Shown here: one piece after another, positions 45,776 to 56,399 of the stretch
How the letters are laid out: each line of letters starts with the position of its first letter
Position numbering within the stretch: position 1 is the stretch's first letter
Origin: Sorex araneus
Taxonomy: Eukaryota; Chordata; Mammalia; Eulipotyphla; Soricidae
DNA length: 64,000 nucleotides
Direction: 5' to 3'
Assembly (NCBI RefSeq): GCF_027595985.1
Contig: NC_073302.1
Coordinates: forward strand, 170,054,034 to 170,118,033
Notes under the pieces: generated by a model
What the model was told of the DNA's origin: nothing
Database searches by the model: none
What the model saw: only the letters and a program-made list of their open reading frames with translations
Made by a program: the position numbers and the translations under genes

Positions 45776-46009
45776 GACTTATCCGGTTTCAGGGTCCCTT
45801 CAACTCCATTCAAAAGCGGATTTGGAAAGTTTGTATTTAGAGAACTAAACGTAAATGATAACGTATGTAAAATAAATTGGACTCCCTGACTTAGCTCTTG
45901 CCTAGCCTCTGGATTCAAATAGGATAGGTTGTAAAGGGCTCTGAATAAGTATCACCTCCCTACCAGGGGCTTAGTTCGAAGCTTAGCTTCTATGGCAACA
46001 AAGAAAGTG

Positions 46010-46014
<5 letters not shown>

Positions 46015-46054
<40 letters not shown>
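46015..46054. repeat. (AT)n microsatellite
   Basis: 20 pure AT units, able to form a hairpin. Confidence 0.97.
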
Positions 46055-46057
<3 letters not shown>

Positions 46058-46173
46058 CATGAAAATGGCCCACAGCCTCCATAAGCAGAACGTTAACCAT
46101 GAATGCTATATCTTTAATTCTTAAGCACACTTCAACATGTGACTTACAAGCTAGTTTAAAGATTAGAGTGAAA

Positions 46174-47833
46174 TACCACAGAGACTGGCACACATCCAAA
46201 AGAACAAAAGCAAGTGCTGTTGCCATGGATGTGGGGAGAAACGGACTCTCCTACACTGCTGATGGGAATGTCAACTGGTTCAGCCCTTTTGGAAAACAGT
46301 ATGGAAAATTCTCAAAAATTAGAAATTGAGCTCCCATTTGACCCAGCAATACCACTCCTGGGAATATATCCCAGAGAGGCAAAAAAGTACAGTCGATTGC
46401 TTGCTTGCTTGCTCGCTGGCAGCACTGTTTACAATAGCCAGAATCTGGAAAAAACCCGAATGCCCCAGAACGGATGACTGGTTGAGGAAACTTTGGTACA
46501 TCTATACAATGGAATACTATGCAGCTTTTAGAAAAAAGGAGGTCAAGAATTTTGTAGTCAAGTGGATGGGCATGAAAAGTTTCATGCTGAGTGAAATGAG
46601 TCAGAAAGAGAGAGACAGACATAGAAAGATTGCACTCATCTATGGTATATAGAGTAACAGAGTGGGAGACTAACACCCAAGAACTGTAGAAATAAGTACC
46701 AGGAGGTTGACTCCATGGCTTCGAGGCTGGCCTCACGTTCCGGGGAAAGGTCAACTCAGAGAAGCGATCACCAACTACATTGTAGTCGAAGGCCATGTGG
46801 GGGAAGGGAGTTGCGGGCTGAATGAGGGCTAGAGACTGAGCACAGCGGCCACTCAACACCTTTATTGCAAACCACAACAGCTAATTAGAGAGAGAAAACA
46901 GAAGGGAATGCCTTGCCACAGTGGTAGGGTGGGGTGGGGGGGAGATGGGATTGGGGAGGGTGGGAGGGACACTGGGTTTACGGGTGGTGGAGAATGGGCA
47001 CTGGTGAAGGGATGGGTTCCAAACTTTGTATGAGGGAAGTATAAGCACAAAAGTGTATAAATCTGTAACTGTACCCTCACGGTGATTCTCTAATTAAAAA
47101 TAAATAAATTAAAAAAAATAAAAAGTACAGTCGAAATGACATCTGCACTCGAATGTTCATTGCAGCACTGTTTACAATAGCCAGAATCTAGAAAAAAACC
47201 AAGTGCACAAAAACTGATGAATGGTTAAAGAAACTTTGGTACATCTACACAATGGAATACTATGCTACTGTTAGAAAAGATGAAGTCATGACCTTTGCAT
47301 ATAAGTGGATCAACATGGAAAGTATCGTGCTAAGTGAAATGAGTCAAAAAGAGAGAGACAGATATAGAAGATTGCACTCATCTGTGGAATATATAGTAAC
47401 AGGGTGGGAAACTAGCACCCAAGAATAGTAGAGATAAGTATCAGAGGTTGGCTCCACGGCTTGGAAGCTGGCCTCACATGCTGGAGGAAAAGGCAGCTCA
47501 GATAGAGAAGGGAACACCAGGTAAAGTGTGGTTCGAGGACCCGCTGGCGGTGGGAGATGCGCACTGAAAGTAGACTATAGACAAAACACGATGGCCACCC
47601 TATACCTCTATTGCAAACCACAACACCCAAAAGGAGAGAGAGAACAAAAGGGAATGCTCTGCCACAGAGGTGGGGAGGAATGGGGTGGGGGGGTAGGAGG
47701 AATACTGGGATCATTGGTGGTGGGGAATGGGCACTGGTGGAGGGATGGGTACTTGAGCATTGTATGACTGAAACACAAGCATGAAAAGTTGTAAGTGTAA
47801 AAAAAATAAAAACAAAAAACATTTAAAAAACCC
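46174..47833 (+). mobile_element. L1 3' end (host L1), split by a younger L1
   Basis: A 12-bp TSD, ATTAGAGTGAAA (46162-46173 and 47834-47845). L1 sequence runs 46174-46396 ('accacagagactggcac', 'gtggggagaaacggactctcc', 'gacccagcaataccactcctgggaatatatccc') and resumes at 47135 ('aatgacatctgcactcgaatgttcattgcagcac') to the 3'UTR and poly(A). Removing the nested L1 and one TSD restores continuous L1. Confidence 0.92.
46397..47119 (+). mobile_element. Nested younger L1 (5'-truncated) with TTGC filler
   Basis: A perfect 15-bp TSD, AAAAAGTACAGTCGA (46382-46396 and 47120-47134), flanks it. The 5' junction carries a (TTGC)4-TCGC filler (46397-46417) before L1 sequence starts at CAGCACTGTTTACAATAGCC. 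It ends with the G-rich 3'UTR, 'gtaactgtaccctcacggtgattc' and an A-rich tail. Confidence 0.92.
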
Positions 47834-47845
47834 ATTAGAGTGAAA

Positions 47846-48440
47846 GAGTTTATATCATCTAAACACTCTTAATAAATCCAAAACTCTTTGGCTTCAGATT
47901 CTTCAACCATTAAGCAAGATTTGACAGTTGATCATATGTTCCTTAAAATTTGGAATATTTCATCCCACATCATGAAATGCCAGTGTTTCTTTGTTCTCTG
48001 TTGCTAGATTCCTGATTTCTAAATGCTGTGTGCCTCAGAACTCTTAACCTCTTTATAAACATTCTCCTTCCCTAAATTATATACGACCAACCTAAAGTAT
48101 GAAAAACGAAACTTAGTAAACAACAACAACAACCAAATAAAAAACTAAAAATCAACTCTTCCCAGCAGGTAACTAAAGTCACAGGCAAAATTACTGACAA
48201 GCAAAACTGGAAGGACAGACAATAAAAGAAGGGCACAACTTACTGGGAGTAGAAACCTTGAAAGAGGCATGAAAGAGCACCTTCAATGTAACTGATGAAT
48301 TGCTAGCAGTTTAGTATAAACTGATGTGAAGTTTAAACAAGCAAATTTGAAAGTGGGTGCAGAAAAGGTGACCACCATGTTTTTGTGAGTTTCACCTCCA
48401 TTATCTCAAGTTCTCATTGTGAAAACTGGAATTTCCTCTT
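47846..48440. other. Unique sequence
   Basis: No gene, RNA or named repeat seen. (ACA)n at 48121-48136. Confidence 0.4.
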
Positions 48441-48452
48441 TTGGCAATGAAA

Positions 48453-48616
48453 TCACTGCATCAGTGATGTCCAGTTGCTCCTTGATTTGCTCAAGAGTGG
48501 GCCAGTAACATCTCATTCATCCTTGTCATGTTCAGGGTCAGGGGAATGAAGTCCATTATTGTTACTGTTTTTGGCATATGGAATCAGCCACAGGTAGCTT
48601 GCCAGGCTCTTCCGTG
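48453..48616 (-). mobile_element. RTE-derived deletion product, 5'-truncated
   Basis: A perfect 12-bp TSD, TTGGCAATGAAA (48441-48452 and 48617-48628). Minus strand: RTE 5'UTR from GAGCCTGGCAAGCTACC through ATATGCCAAAAACAGTAACA and TTCCCCTGACCCTGAA. Then it jumps to the RTE 3' end (GAATGAGATGTTACTGGCCC, GAGCAAATCAAGGAGCAACT) and a degenerate CACTGATGCAGTGA tail. The deletion breakpoint is earlier than in RTE-NA and later than in SINE-B. Confidence 0.88.
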
Positions 48617-49111
48617 TTGGCAATGAAAAAGAAAAATGAATATAAATATGTTTTAGCTTTCTTTTTTGTTTTTTTTGTTTTGTTTTGTTTTTTTACAAAG
48701 CCTGTCACTAAGGGAAACTACTTTCAGATCTTAAACAACGTGGGGAACGAACATACCCAACTTTAACCCAGGCTAGACTTTGAAGTTGTTTTTGGGGGGG
48801 AGGGGCAGTGTTAAAGAATGGCTATACAGGGTACGAATAGTAAGAACTGGAGGGTACTTTAAGCAGCTAAATGGCATTGAAGTAAACATTAGATTTGTAA
48901 AACACTAATAGAAGTGATAGAAATATTTTATACATTATTTTTCTGTTTGTAGTTCACACTCAGTGGTGCTAAGAGGTACTCTCAATTCATCCCAAATCTC
49001 TTCATGCTCCTACCCTTTGAGCTACCTTCCCCACGCAGTGAAGGGTTCTTTAAAAAACTAAACACAGCCAAGGAAAGAGTCTAGTTTGAGACTATGTTGA
49101 TAAAAACTGAA

Positions 49112-49243
49112 CCACAGAGATAGTACAGGAGTAAGGTACTTGCTTTGCATCTGGCCAACCCAGGTTCCAATTCCAGCTTCAGTACCTATTCTGTCTCCAC
49201 ACATGGTCTCCCTAGAGCCCCCAGAAATGATTTTTGAGAATCA
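49112..49243 (+). mobile_element. SINE-A copy, old
   Basis: Head CACAGAGATAGTACAGGAGTAAGG, B box GGTTCCAATTCC, body short. It leads straight into the GGAA array. Confidence 0.7.
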
Positions 49244-49264
49244 GGAGGAGGGAGGAAGATTGGG

Positions 49265-49443
49265 AGGGAAGGAAGGAAGGAAGGAAGGAAGGAAGGAAGG
49301 AAGGAAGGAAGGAAGGAAGGAAGGAAGGAAGGAAGGAAGGAAGGAAGGAAGGAAGGAAGGAAGGAAGGAAGGAAGGAAGGAAGGAAGGAAGGATGGGAGG
49401 AAGGAAGGAAGGAGGGAGGGAGGGAGGGAGGGAGGGAGGGAGG
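49265..49443. repeat. (GGAA)n then (GGGA)n microsatellite
   Basis: About 30 GGAA units, a GGATGGGA break at 49391, a few GGAA, then about 8 GGGA. Each GGAA is an ETS-core match. It explains the Arg-Lys-Glu-Gly and Leu-Pro-Ser-Phe frames. Confidence 0.97.
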
Positions 49444-49449
49444 ACAGAT

Positions 49450-50050
49450 GAAAATATTGAGATTTACAGAAAAACAGAAAATGATAAAAGGTGTGACATA
49501 ATAGAAATACTACAAAGAGACCAGAGAAAGGAACAACAGAACCTTCTAAAATAATTATGACAGAAATTTCCAAAATTAATGATAGTCCAAAACTCACAGA
49601 CTTAGGAAATCTACAGAAATTCAAGTTAGGATAAATGCTTAAAATATTTATACCTGGACATATACATTCAAACAGCAGAAAATGGACAGAGGAAAATCTT
49701 GAAGTTATAAAGAATTACTATGTTTGTCCATAAATTTTAAAGGATAAGATTACATTGCACTTCTCTGAAGCAATGAAAAATATAGTTAGACATTAAAAAT
49801 CTTGAAAAAAAATAAACTTATGATTCTGTATCTGGTGAAATTATTCTCAAACCTAGAGGAAAAATATAACTACTCAGAAAAGCAAAAATGAGAGAAATTG
49901 TTGCCTATAGGAGCTTTTTTTTTTTTCACCTGCAAAGAACTTTAAAAGGAGTTCTTCAAAGAAAAGAAACTTCTCTTAGTTCAAGAACTTTGTTCTGACT
50001 TTTAAAAGGATTTTTGGGAAAGAGACAAATGATGTCAAAATAAAATAGTC
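49450..50050 (+). other. Probable old L1 ORF1/ORF2 spacer-like sequence
   Basis: 'aaaattgagatttacagaaaaacag', 'agacagaaatttccaaaattaatgatagtccaaa', 'attcaaacagcagaaaatgga', 'ttgaagttataaag', 'tctggtgaaattattctcaaacctagaggaaaaatataac' has the look of decayed L1 ORF1/inter-ORF sequence. Weak call. Confidence 0.3.
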
Positions 50051-50052
50051 TG

Positions 50053-50200
50053 AGCTGGAGTGATAGTAGAGAAGGTAGCACATCTCTCTGGCATCTCATA
50101 TGGTCCCCCAAGCATTGCCAGGAGTAATTCCTAAGTGCAGAGCCAGGAGTAAACCCCAAGCATCACCAGGTGTGAACCCAAAAGAGTCCCCCCCAAAAAA
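50053..50200 (+). mobile_element. SINE-A copy, head damaged
   Basis: GAGCTGGAGTGATAGTAGAGAAGG, then a deletion that removes the B box (CACATCTCTCTGGCATC), then body and C/A tail. Confidence 0.78.
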
Positions 50201-50204
50201 GTTC

Positions 50205-50818
50205 AATTTGTTTGTACTCTAACAAGATGTAATAAATTGAAATAATAGAACTGTATTCTGTGCTCATAGCTTATGTAAAATTGAAACAAATAACAACAAT
50301 ATTGTTACATCAAGGAGGAATTGGGGATACATTGAATTTCACAACCTACAAACTGATATCATAAATTTACAGTAAAGAGTTTAGATACATTGGAAATGTA
50401 TACTGCAGACCTGAAGACAATTATTTTTAAAAAAGCCAAATTGATATACTAAAAGAAGAGAAACTGAATATGAAAACCAGTGATGGGGAAAAGAACTAAC
50501 AAATCACGTTTCTATTGCAGAAGTAAAATTAGAGTTTTGCTTACATGTACTCAAATAAATACTTCAATTCTATATATATATTAAATGTTACATACTTGTA
50601 TACAGACAAATATACATACATGTATAACATAAATAATAAAGCTTAGCAATTATTTCAAATAATTATACAAAAATCATGCTTTCAAGTTTGGAATGGCACT
50701 TGGTTCTCATTGATCTGTTAGAGTTGAGGAGCTCTTCAATCCTGTACTTTTCCTCATTTATTAGCTTTCCCTGCTAAAATTTACATTCAGATATCAGCTT
50801 CTCTCTTCCAGTTCTCTT
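50205..50818. other. AT-rich sequence before the RTE
   Basis: Nothing recognisable. (ATAT) near 50570. Confidence 0.4.
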
Positions 50819-50830
50819 TAATTACCTCTA

Positions 50831-53728
50831 TCACTTGTAGTCCCCTTGATCTTCTATTTGCTCGAGGGGGCGTCATTTGTCCCTGTCTCGAGCTAGTGCA
50901 GCCCAATGATACCTGCTTGCTCCAGGCACAGGAAGAGCCTCAAATGGTTCATTCAGAAATTTGACGAAGAAATCTGACCATCTAGTTGGTGGGCGGCCAA
51001 AAGGTCTTCTGACGTCCCGTGGAAACCAGTCTGTAACAGCTCTAGTCCTGCGGTCGTCTCTAAATCACATTACATGACTGGCCCATCTGATTTTTGATGC
51101 CTTGGCAAACGAGACAGCATCCCTGATTTTTGACCGTCGATGGAGGTTAGAACTCTGGATTCCTTCTCTCACTTGAGTGAGACATGATATTCCCAGCATA
51201 GCTTTTTCGATTCCTCTTTGGCATACCCTAATAGCATTCTCATCCTGTTTGCATAGGGCCCAGGTCTCTGAGGCATATGTTAGTGCAGGAAGAACGGTGG
51301 AATCGAAAAGATGTGCCCGGAGTCGAGGTTCTTCATTCTCTTAACCACTTCTTCGACGCTCTTGAATGCATTCCACGCTGCTCTCTTCCTACTGCGCAGT
51401 TCTGGCGCCAAGTCGTTCCTCATGTTGATTTCTCGACCCAGGTACACACAGCTGCTGCATTCAGAGATGTTCGTTCCATTGAGAGCAAATGGAGCTTCAG
51501 AGACCAGTTTGTTTTTCATGATCATCGTCTTGTTGAGATTCAGCTGCAATCCAACCTTTCCACACTCGTGGTCGAAGTCGGTCAGCATTTGTGCTGCTTG
51601 GCTAATGTTTGATGCTATGAGAACAATGTCATCAGCGAAGCGGAGGTGGTGTAATTGCCGACCGCCTATCTTCACTCCCATTCCTTCCCATTCCAATCGT
51701 CTCATGATGTTCTCAAGGGCTGCACTGAAGAGTTTCAGTGAAATGGTATCACCCTGTCGCACCTTTCTCTTTACATCAATGATCGCTTCCTTGTAGAATG
51801 GTGAGATCCTGGTGGTGAATCCACAATACAGCTCGAGGAGAATTTTGATATATTGCATTTGAACGCCCTGTTTGGCCAGGGCTTTGATGACCACCTCAGT
51901 CTCAACAGAATCGAAGGCTTTCTTTAAGTTGATGAACATTAGACAGAGCGGCATTTTGAACTCTCGAAAAACTTCAATGAGTTTGGTCACTGTGTGGATA
52001 TGGTCTATCATGCTGAATCCCCTTCGGAACCCAGCTTTCTCACATGGTTGTCCTTCGTCTAGTGTTTTGCCTATTCTATTCAGGATGACACGAGTGAACA
52101 CTTGTAGACAACAGACAGCAGGCAGATTGGGCGATAGTTGCCGATGTTGTGGATGTCTCCCTTCTTGTACAACAGAACGGTCCTACTGGTTTTCCACTGA
52201 GATGGAACCTTGCATTCAGACAGGTAGCATGTGAAGAGTTGGGCCAGTGTATTGATGAGTACTGGCAGCAGATTCTTCTGGTGTTCAGGTCTGACCTTGT
52301 CCAAACCAGGTGCTGTTCGTGTCTTTACCAGCGAAAAGGCTTGTCGGACTTCAGAAGGGAGAACGTTGGGAACGACATATCCATCCTGCAGAATTTGGTA
52401 TGTGGGCAGGTGGACATGGCTGTCAAAGAGATCCAAGTAGAAGTCATGAATAATCCTCTCCATTGCCTTTTTGGAGGATGTGATAGATCCATCGGGACGT
52501 CGGAGGGCAGTCATCTTGGTCTTGTAGTTGGCGAAGGACAGGCGAGCATTGCGAATACTTTTACTGGCTTCTGCTGCACTGGCCAACACTGCTGATCTTC
52601 TCTCTTTGAGGTTCTCCTTTATCGCATCTTTGCACAGTTTTGTGAACTCGGACATTAGCTTGTGGTTGCCTGAGGCTCGTGCCAAACCACGTTGGCGAAT
52701 GAGCTCGAGAGTTTCCGAAGACAGGTGTCTGTTTGTGGCTTTCTCACTCTCGGCATTCTTCGCACAGACATGGAGGTGCTGAACCAGTCGATCATATTCC
52801 TTGTCGATGTTGTCAAGGATGGCATCTTCCCATGTTGCTGTAATAGTGCCAAAGAGCTCCCAGTTGGTGGTCATTCTGGGAGTTGTCTTCTTAGACTTTA
52901 ATTTTGCAGACTTTTCTCCCCGCTCTCTGAAGTAGATTTTTGCACGAAGGAGAAGGTGGTCTTATCCCATTTGGAATTCTGGGACAACAGTGACATCGGT
53001 AGGCAAAACCTTTGATTGAATATGATGTGGTCAATTTCACTGTGGAACTGTCCACCGGGAGACTCCCATGCCCAGCATTTAGATTCGGCCTTCTGGAACT
53101 GTGAGTTTCCATGGATGGTCTTGGTCGACATGATGAATTCAGACAGTCTCTCACCCTGATCGTTCCATTCTAGGCCATGTGTCCCAATGTGGAGTTCTTC
53201 GGGCAACCTTCTCGGACCTATCTTGGCATTAAAATCACCAACAATGATCTTGTAGAAGGTGTGGTCTTCTTTATAGAACTTCTCCAGTTCCATGTAGAAC
53301 CTCTCAATTTCTTCTTCATTGTAGTTGGAAGTTGGTGCGTAGATGATGAAGATAGAAACTTCAGGCAGTGAGCCACATCTATTCAAGCGTAATTATCCAA
53401 TTCGGGTTGTTAGGCATTTGAATGAATCGATGCTCATGGTCAAGTTCGTGTTGACAAGGATACCAATGCCATCAACGCCTCTGTTGTCGCATGTTCCGAG
53501 GAACAATTCTTCTCCAGTGTTGAAAATGGCATAATGTGATTGATGTCTCCTCATTTCAGTCAGACCAATGATGTCGTACTTGATCTTCTGCACTTGCACC
53601 ATCAGGTCCTAAATGGATGCTTCTGATGCCAGTGTACGTGCATTGAAAGTACAGACAATCATTTTAGTCTTTCTTCGTTTTGGCAGTCTAGTTCGTCCCC
53701 CAAATTTTTTCAGCCTCTCTTTGCTCAT
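50831..53728 (-). pseudogene. RTE endonuclease-reverse transcriptase ORF, inactivated
   Basis: ATG at 53726-53728 (ATGAGCAAAGAG), stop at 50831-50833: about 965 codons, normal for RTE. Order: N-terminal basic region (LPKRRKTK). Endonuclease follows with GLTEMRR, APTSNY, VGDFNAKIG and EIDHII, giving the catalytic Glu, Asp-Asn and Asp-His set. A linker runs near 52870-52400. RT follows with PGLDKVRPEH, NYRPICLLS, KKAFDS, RQGDTIS and FADDIVL (51628-51639, catalytic Asp pair intact). The C-terminal domain has TRAVTDW, GRPPTRWSDFF and RDRDKW. Lesions: in-frame TAG at about 53609-53611, TAA at 53393-53395, frameshift near 52900, one-base deletion near 52095, frameshift near 51325, TGA near 51065. 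All catalytic residues survive, so decay is limited but it cannot make a full protein. Confidence 0.9.
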
Positions 53729-53924
53729 CTTTCTTAATGCTCCCACATTGGGGGCTCTTTCGGTGACAGGTGAATGAAGCCAATTGTTGTTACTGTTCTT
53801 GGCATATCGAATACGAGACGGGTAGCTTGCTAGACTCTGCCGTGCGGGCGAGATTCTCTTGGTAGCTTGCCAGGCTCTCCGAGAGGGATGGAGGCTTTTA
53901 GGGCGGCCTCCAATCGCCCATAGA
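50832..53924 (-). mobile_element. Full-length RTE-clade LINE
   Basis: A perfect 12-bp direct repeat, AATTACCTCTAT (50820-50831 and 53925-53936), brackets a 3.09-kb element. That makes this a complete, not 5'-truncated, insertion. Minus strand: about 200 bp 5'UTR starting near 53924 (CCTCCATCCCTCTCGGAGAG at 53875-53894 is the segment later reused in SINE-B), one ORF, and a very short 3' end (GACTACAAGTG) that is not poly(A). Size, single ORF, apurinic-type endonuclease followed by RT, tiny 3' tail and short TSD are RTE-clade hallmarks. As I recall, an RTE of this type (RTE1_Sar) is reported from common shrew and related to elements in parasitic nematodes; that is recall, not checked. Confidence 0.93.
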
Positions 53925-53939
53925 AATTACCTCTATAAC

Positions 53940-54340
53940 CACTACATATACTTATTCATCTCGATTCTAGCCTCTTTTAAGTAAAGTATGTATATTGTGA
54001 GCAGTCTGCTTATTCTCAGATAGTCTGAGAAATATACTCTAGCCCTGGAATTTACTGAAACTAGATATTACTGTGTTGAATATGGCCAATCAGCTGTTTC
54101 ATTCATAGCAGAAGGGCTCTAACACAGCACTCAGTCAGCCCAGGGATCACTCCCAGCACTACTCTACAAATTGGCAGAAATTTCATCAGAGCTGAGGACC
54201 AGCAATGCTCTACTCAGGCCCAGGCACTTAGAGCTCCATCTAATGCCAGGGTTGGAAGTTAATTCACAGGCACGCCAGACATGTACTCTGACCAGTGAAC
54301 TATTTCACCAATCCAATCACTTAGCTTTTAAAATACATTG
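53940..54340. other. Unassigned sequence
   Basis: 54095-54320 has SINE-A body-like phrasing ('agggatcactcccagcactac', 'catgtactctgaccagtgaactatttcacc') but no clear head or tail. No gene seen. Confidence 0.3.
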
Positions 54341-54439
54341 CTGCAAAAAACTAAAGCTCGCCGAGGGGTGTGAGCACTCGCAGGCTCTCCAGGCGGCTCT
54401 GTCTCACCACCCACGTTCGGTGCCCCGGAACCACTGTGT

Positions 54440-55577
54440 GTGCTGTCGGTCAAGGGCAGGCGACGGAAGGAAGAAGTCCAGACTGGTTGCTCGATCAGTT
54501 TATTTCATCCTCTCTCTCCGCTTCTCTCCCGCTCTCGGTCTCTCTCAGGATCTCTGGATCTGGCCCCCGTGGATCTCGCTCCCGTGGATCTGGCCCCTGT
54601 GAATCTGGCCCCCCAACCCACTCTTACAGCCTAGTTAAATCTCCACAGCATGAGGGGGTTGGGGCATACACATAGGTGTGGTCCCCATCAATGGGGTAAG
54701 GTTCCTTTCCCTTAGGGGATGCTTCTCCTAGGACTTAATTCTCTTTCAGCAGGAGTATCCACCCAAGGGCGGAGTCCCATGAATGTGTTTCTCTTCTCCT
54801 CAGCCAGCAAACATATAAGAATTCATAATATTAATTATTTTGTATGGACACAATAGAGATGCATTAAAGCTTATAGAATTGCTTTCCTGGGGCCATCTCA
54901 ATCTCAGACTACAGTGCTCAGGCCAGATCAGTCTTTCCTATCTCTGGCAGGGTCCTAGTCTCATAATTACTATTGGATCATGACAGCATTTGTCTATGAT
55001 CAAGCTCTTAACTTATAGTTAAGAATTAGGCACTTTGGCCAGGCCCATCTCGATGCCAGGGTAGCACATAACTCACCGATTGCCCTGGATCCTTCCTGTC
55101 CCACGTGGGGGACCCTGCTTTGGGGTGCTAGGAACTGAGGGCAACTGAGGCTTAAGTGGAGAAAGCAGATGCCCGGGAGGGAATAATATTTGAGGCCAAT
55201 TAATTCCCAAGTTATAAAAACATAGTATTGTCTTCTTGTGTCTATACAAAACAGACATAGCTTTAAAGTAAATTATTCAAAAGGCACAAGAAGAGGAGAA
55301 AGGCAATATTAACTTATATAATATAAATTCAGTATCCTAGGAAGGTCTGACCTTGCAAATTAGCAGAGTCAGATTAAGGGAAAGCCTCGGATTAACTCTT
55401 TTGGGGAAGAGAGCATGGAGAAGTGATTATAGCTAAACAAAGGGATGGGAGAGATTCGGGAACACCTTGATGGGTGTGACTGGGGTAAGCCTAAACTCCG
55501 GGGAAAACCGGGACAAGCTACTTGTGGCAAGGAGGGAAAGGACAAAGTAATGTCATCCTACGCATTGCAATATCTCT
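54440..55577 (-). mobile_element. ERV LTR (purine-rich family), copy 2
   Basis: Reverse complement shares ordered blocks with 7660-8400. The minus strand continues into four 15-bp GTGGATCT(G/C)GC(C/T)CCC-type units (54551-54612 on plus), a GAGAGAGAC...GGAGAGAAGCGGAGAG purine run and GATGAAATAAACTGATCG, a polyadenylation signal at about 54497-54502. A sequence beginning TGGTTCCGGGGCACCGAAC lies just beyond (54411-54432), where a primer-binding site would sit. I regard that as possible but do not match it to a tRNA. Its 5' end is cut by SINE-B at 55590. Confidence 0.6.
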
Positions 55578-55589
55578 ACATTTGCATGC

Positions 55590-55848
55590 CGTAGCACTGT
55601 AGTACTCTCATAGCACTGTTGTCCCATTGTTCATTGATTTGCTCGAGCGGGCACCAGTAACGTCTCCATTATGAGATTGTTGTTACTGTTTTTGGCATAT
55701 TGAATATGCCACAGGTAGCTTGCTAGGTTCTGCCGTGCAGGCAGGATACTCTTAGTAGCTTGCCAGTCTCCCTGAGAGGGGCGGAGGAATCAAACCCGGG
55801 TCAGCCGCGTGCAAGACAAAGGCCCTGCCTGCTGTGCTATCACTCCAG
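55590..55848 (-). mobile_element. SINE-B copy, TAGCACTG-tail subtype
   Basis: Flanks ACATTTGCATGC (55578-55589) and ACATTGCCATGC (55849-55860) form an imperfect TSD. Tail (GTAGCACT)n. RTE end and 5'UTR piece intact. Head with reversed GAATCAAACCC and CTATCACTCC. Confidence 0.9.
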
Positions 55849-56195
55849 ACATTGCCATGCTACATAGAATTAATGAATCTTAGCTATGGATACAACTGTA
55901 TGAGTCCTGAGAATTCTTGCAGTTTATCTCTGAAACACTGTGCAGGATTGATCTCGGAGCATCCTTAATGCACTTACCTTGACTCAAGAAAAAAATATAA
56001 CCAACAAATATCATCAGAAAATGACTCAATGCTGGAATCATCAAGCAGTACTTTAAAGAAAAGTAAATTTATAGTGAATAGAAATGTAGTAAATCTCAGC
56101 TAAGACATAAAGAATTGGAAAACTATAATACAACGTGAAAGACATAATAAGCCTAAGACAAATAGAAATTGTACTGCAGAAAAATAAAGTGTCTA

Positions 56196-56376
56196 GGGGC
56201 TGGAGTGATAGCACAGTGGGTAGAGTGTTTGCCTTGCACGCGGCTGACCTGGGTTCGATTCCCAGCATCCCATATGGTCCCCTGAGCATTGCCAAGGGTG
56301 ATTCCTGAGAGCAGGGCCAGGAGTAACCCCTGTGCATCACTGGGTGTGACCCAAAAACAAAATAAATTTAAAAATT
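56196..56376 (+). mobile_element. SINE-A copy, young
   Basis: A perfect 13-bp TSD, AATAAAGTGTCTA (56183-56195 and 56377-56389). Boxes TAGCACAGTGGG and GGTTCGATTCC intact. Confidence 0.95.
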
Positions 56377-56399
56377 AATAAAGTGTCTAAATAAATTAA

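Noticed and set aside
45259-45918. 219-codon minus frame across the CpG island and minisatellite, and the 139-codon plus frame opposite it
   Set aside because: GC-rich islands lack stop codons by composition. The frame crosses a minisatellite whose 38-bp period shifts frame, and no domain is recognisable.
46386-47833. Tandem segmental duplication of an L1 3' end
   Set aside because: The two nested TSD pairs explain the structure better as an L1 inserted in an L1.
49140-49624. 103-127 codon frames rich in Lys-Glu-Gly-Arg or Leu-Pro-Ser-Phe
   Set aside because: Pure translation of the GGAA/GGGA microsatellite.
50832-53924. Identification as BovB
   Set aside because: It is RTE-clade like BovB, but the 3' end, tail and protein motifs as I remember BovB do not match. 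I prefer the shrew RTE assignment.
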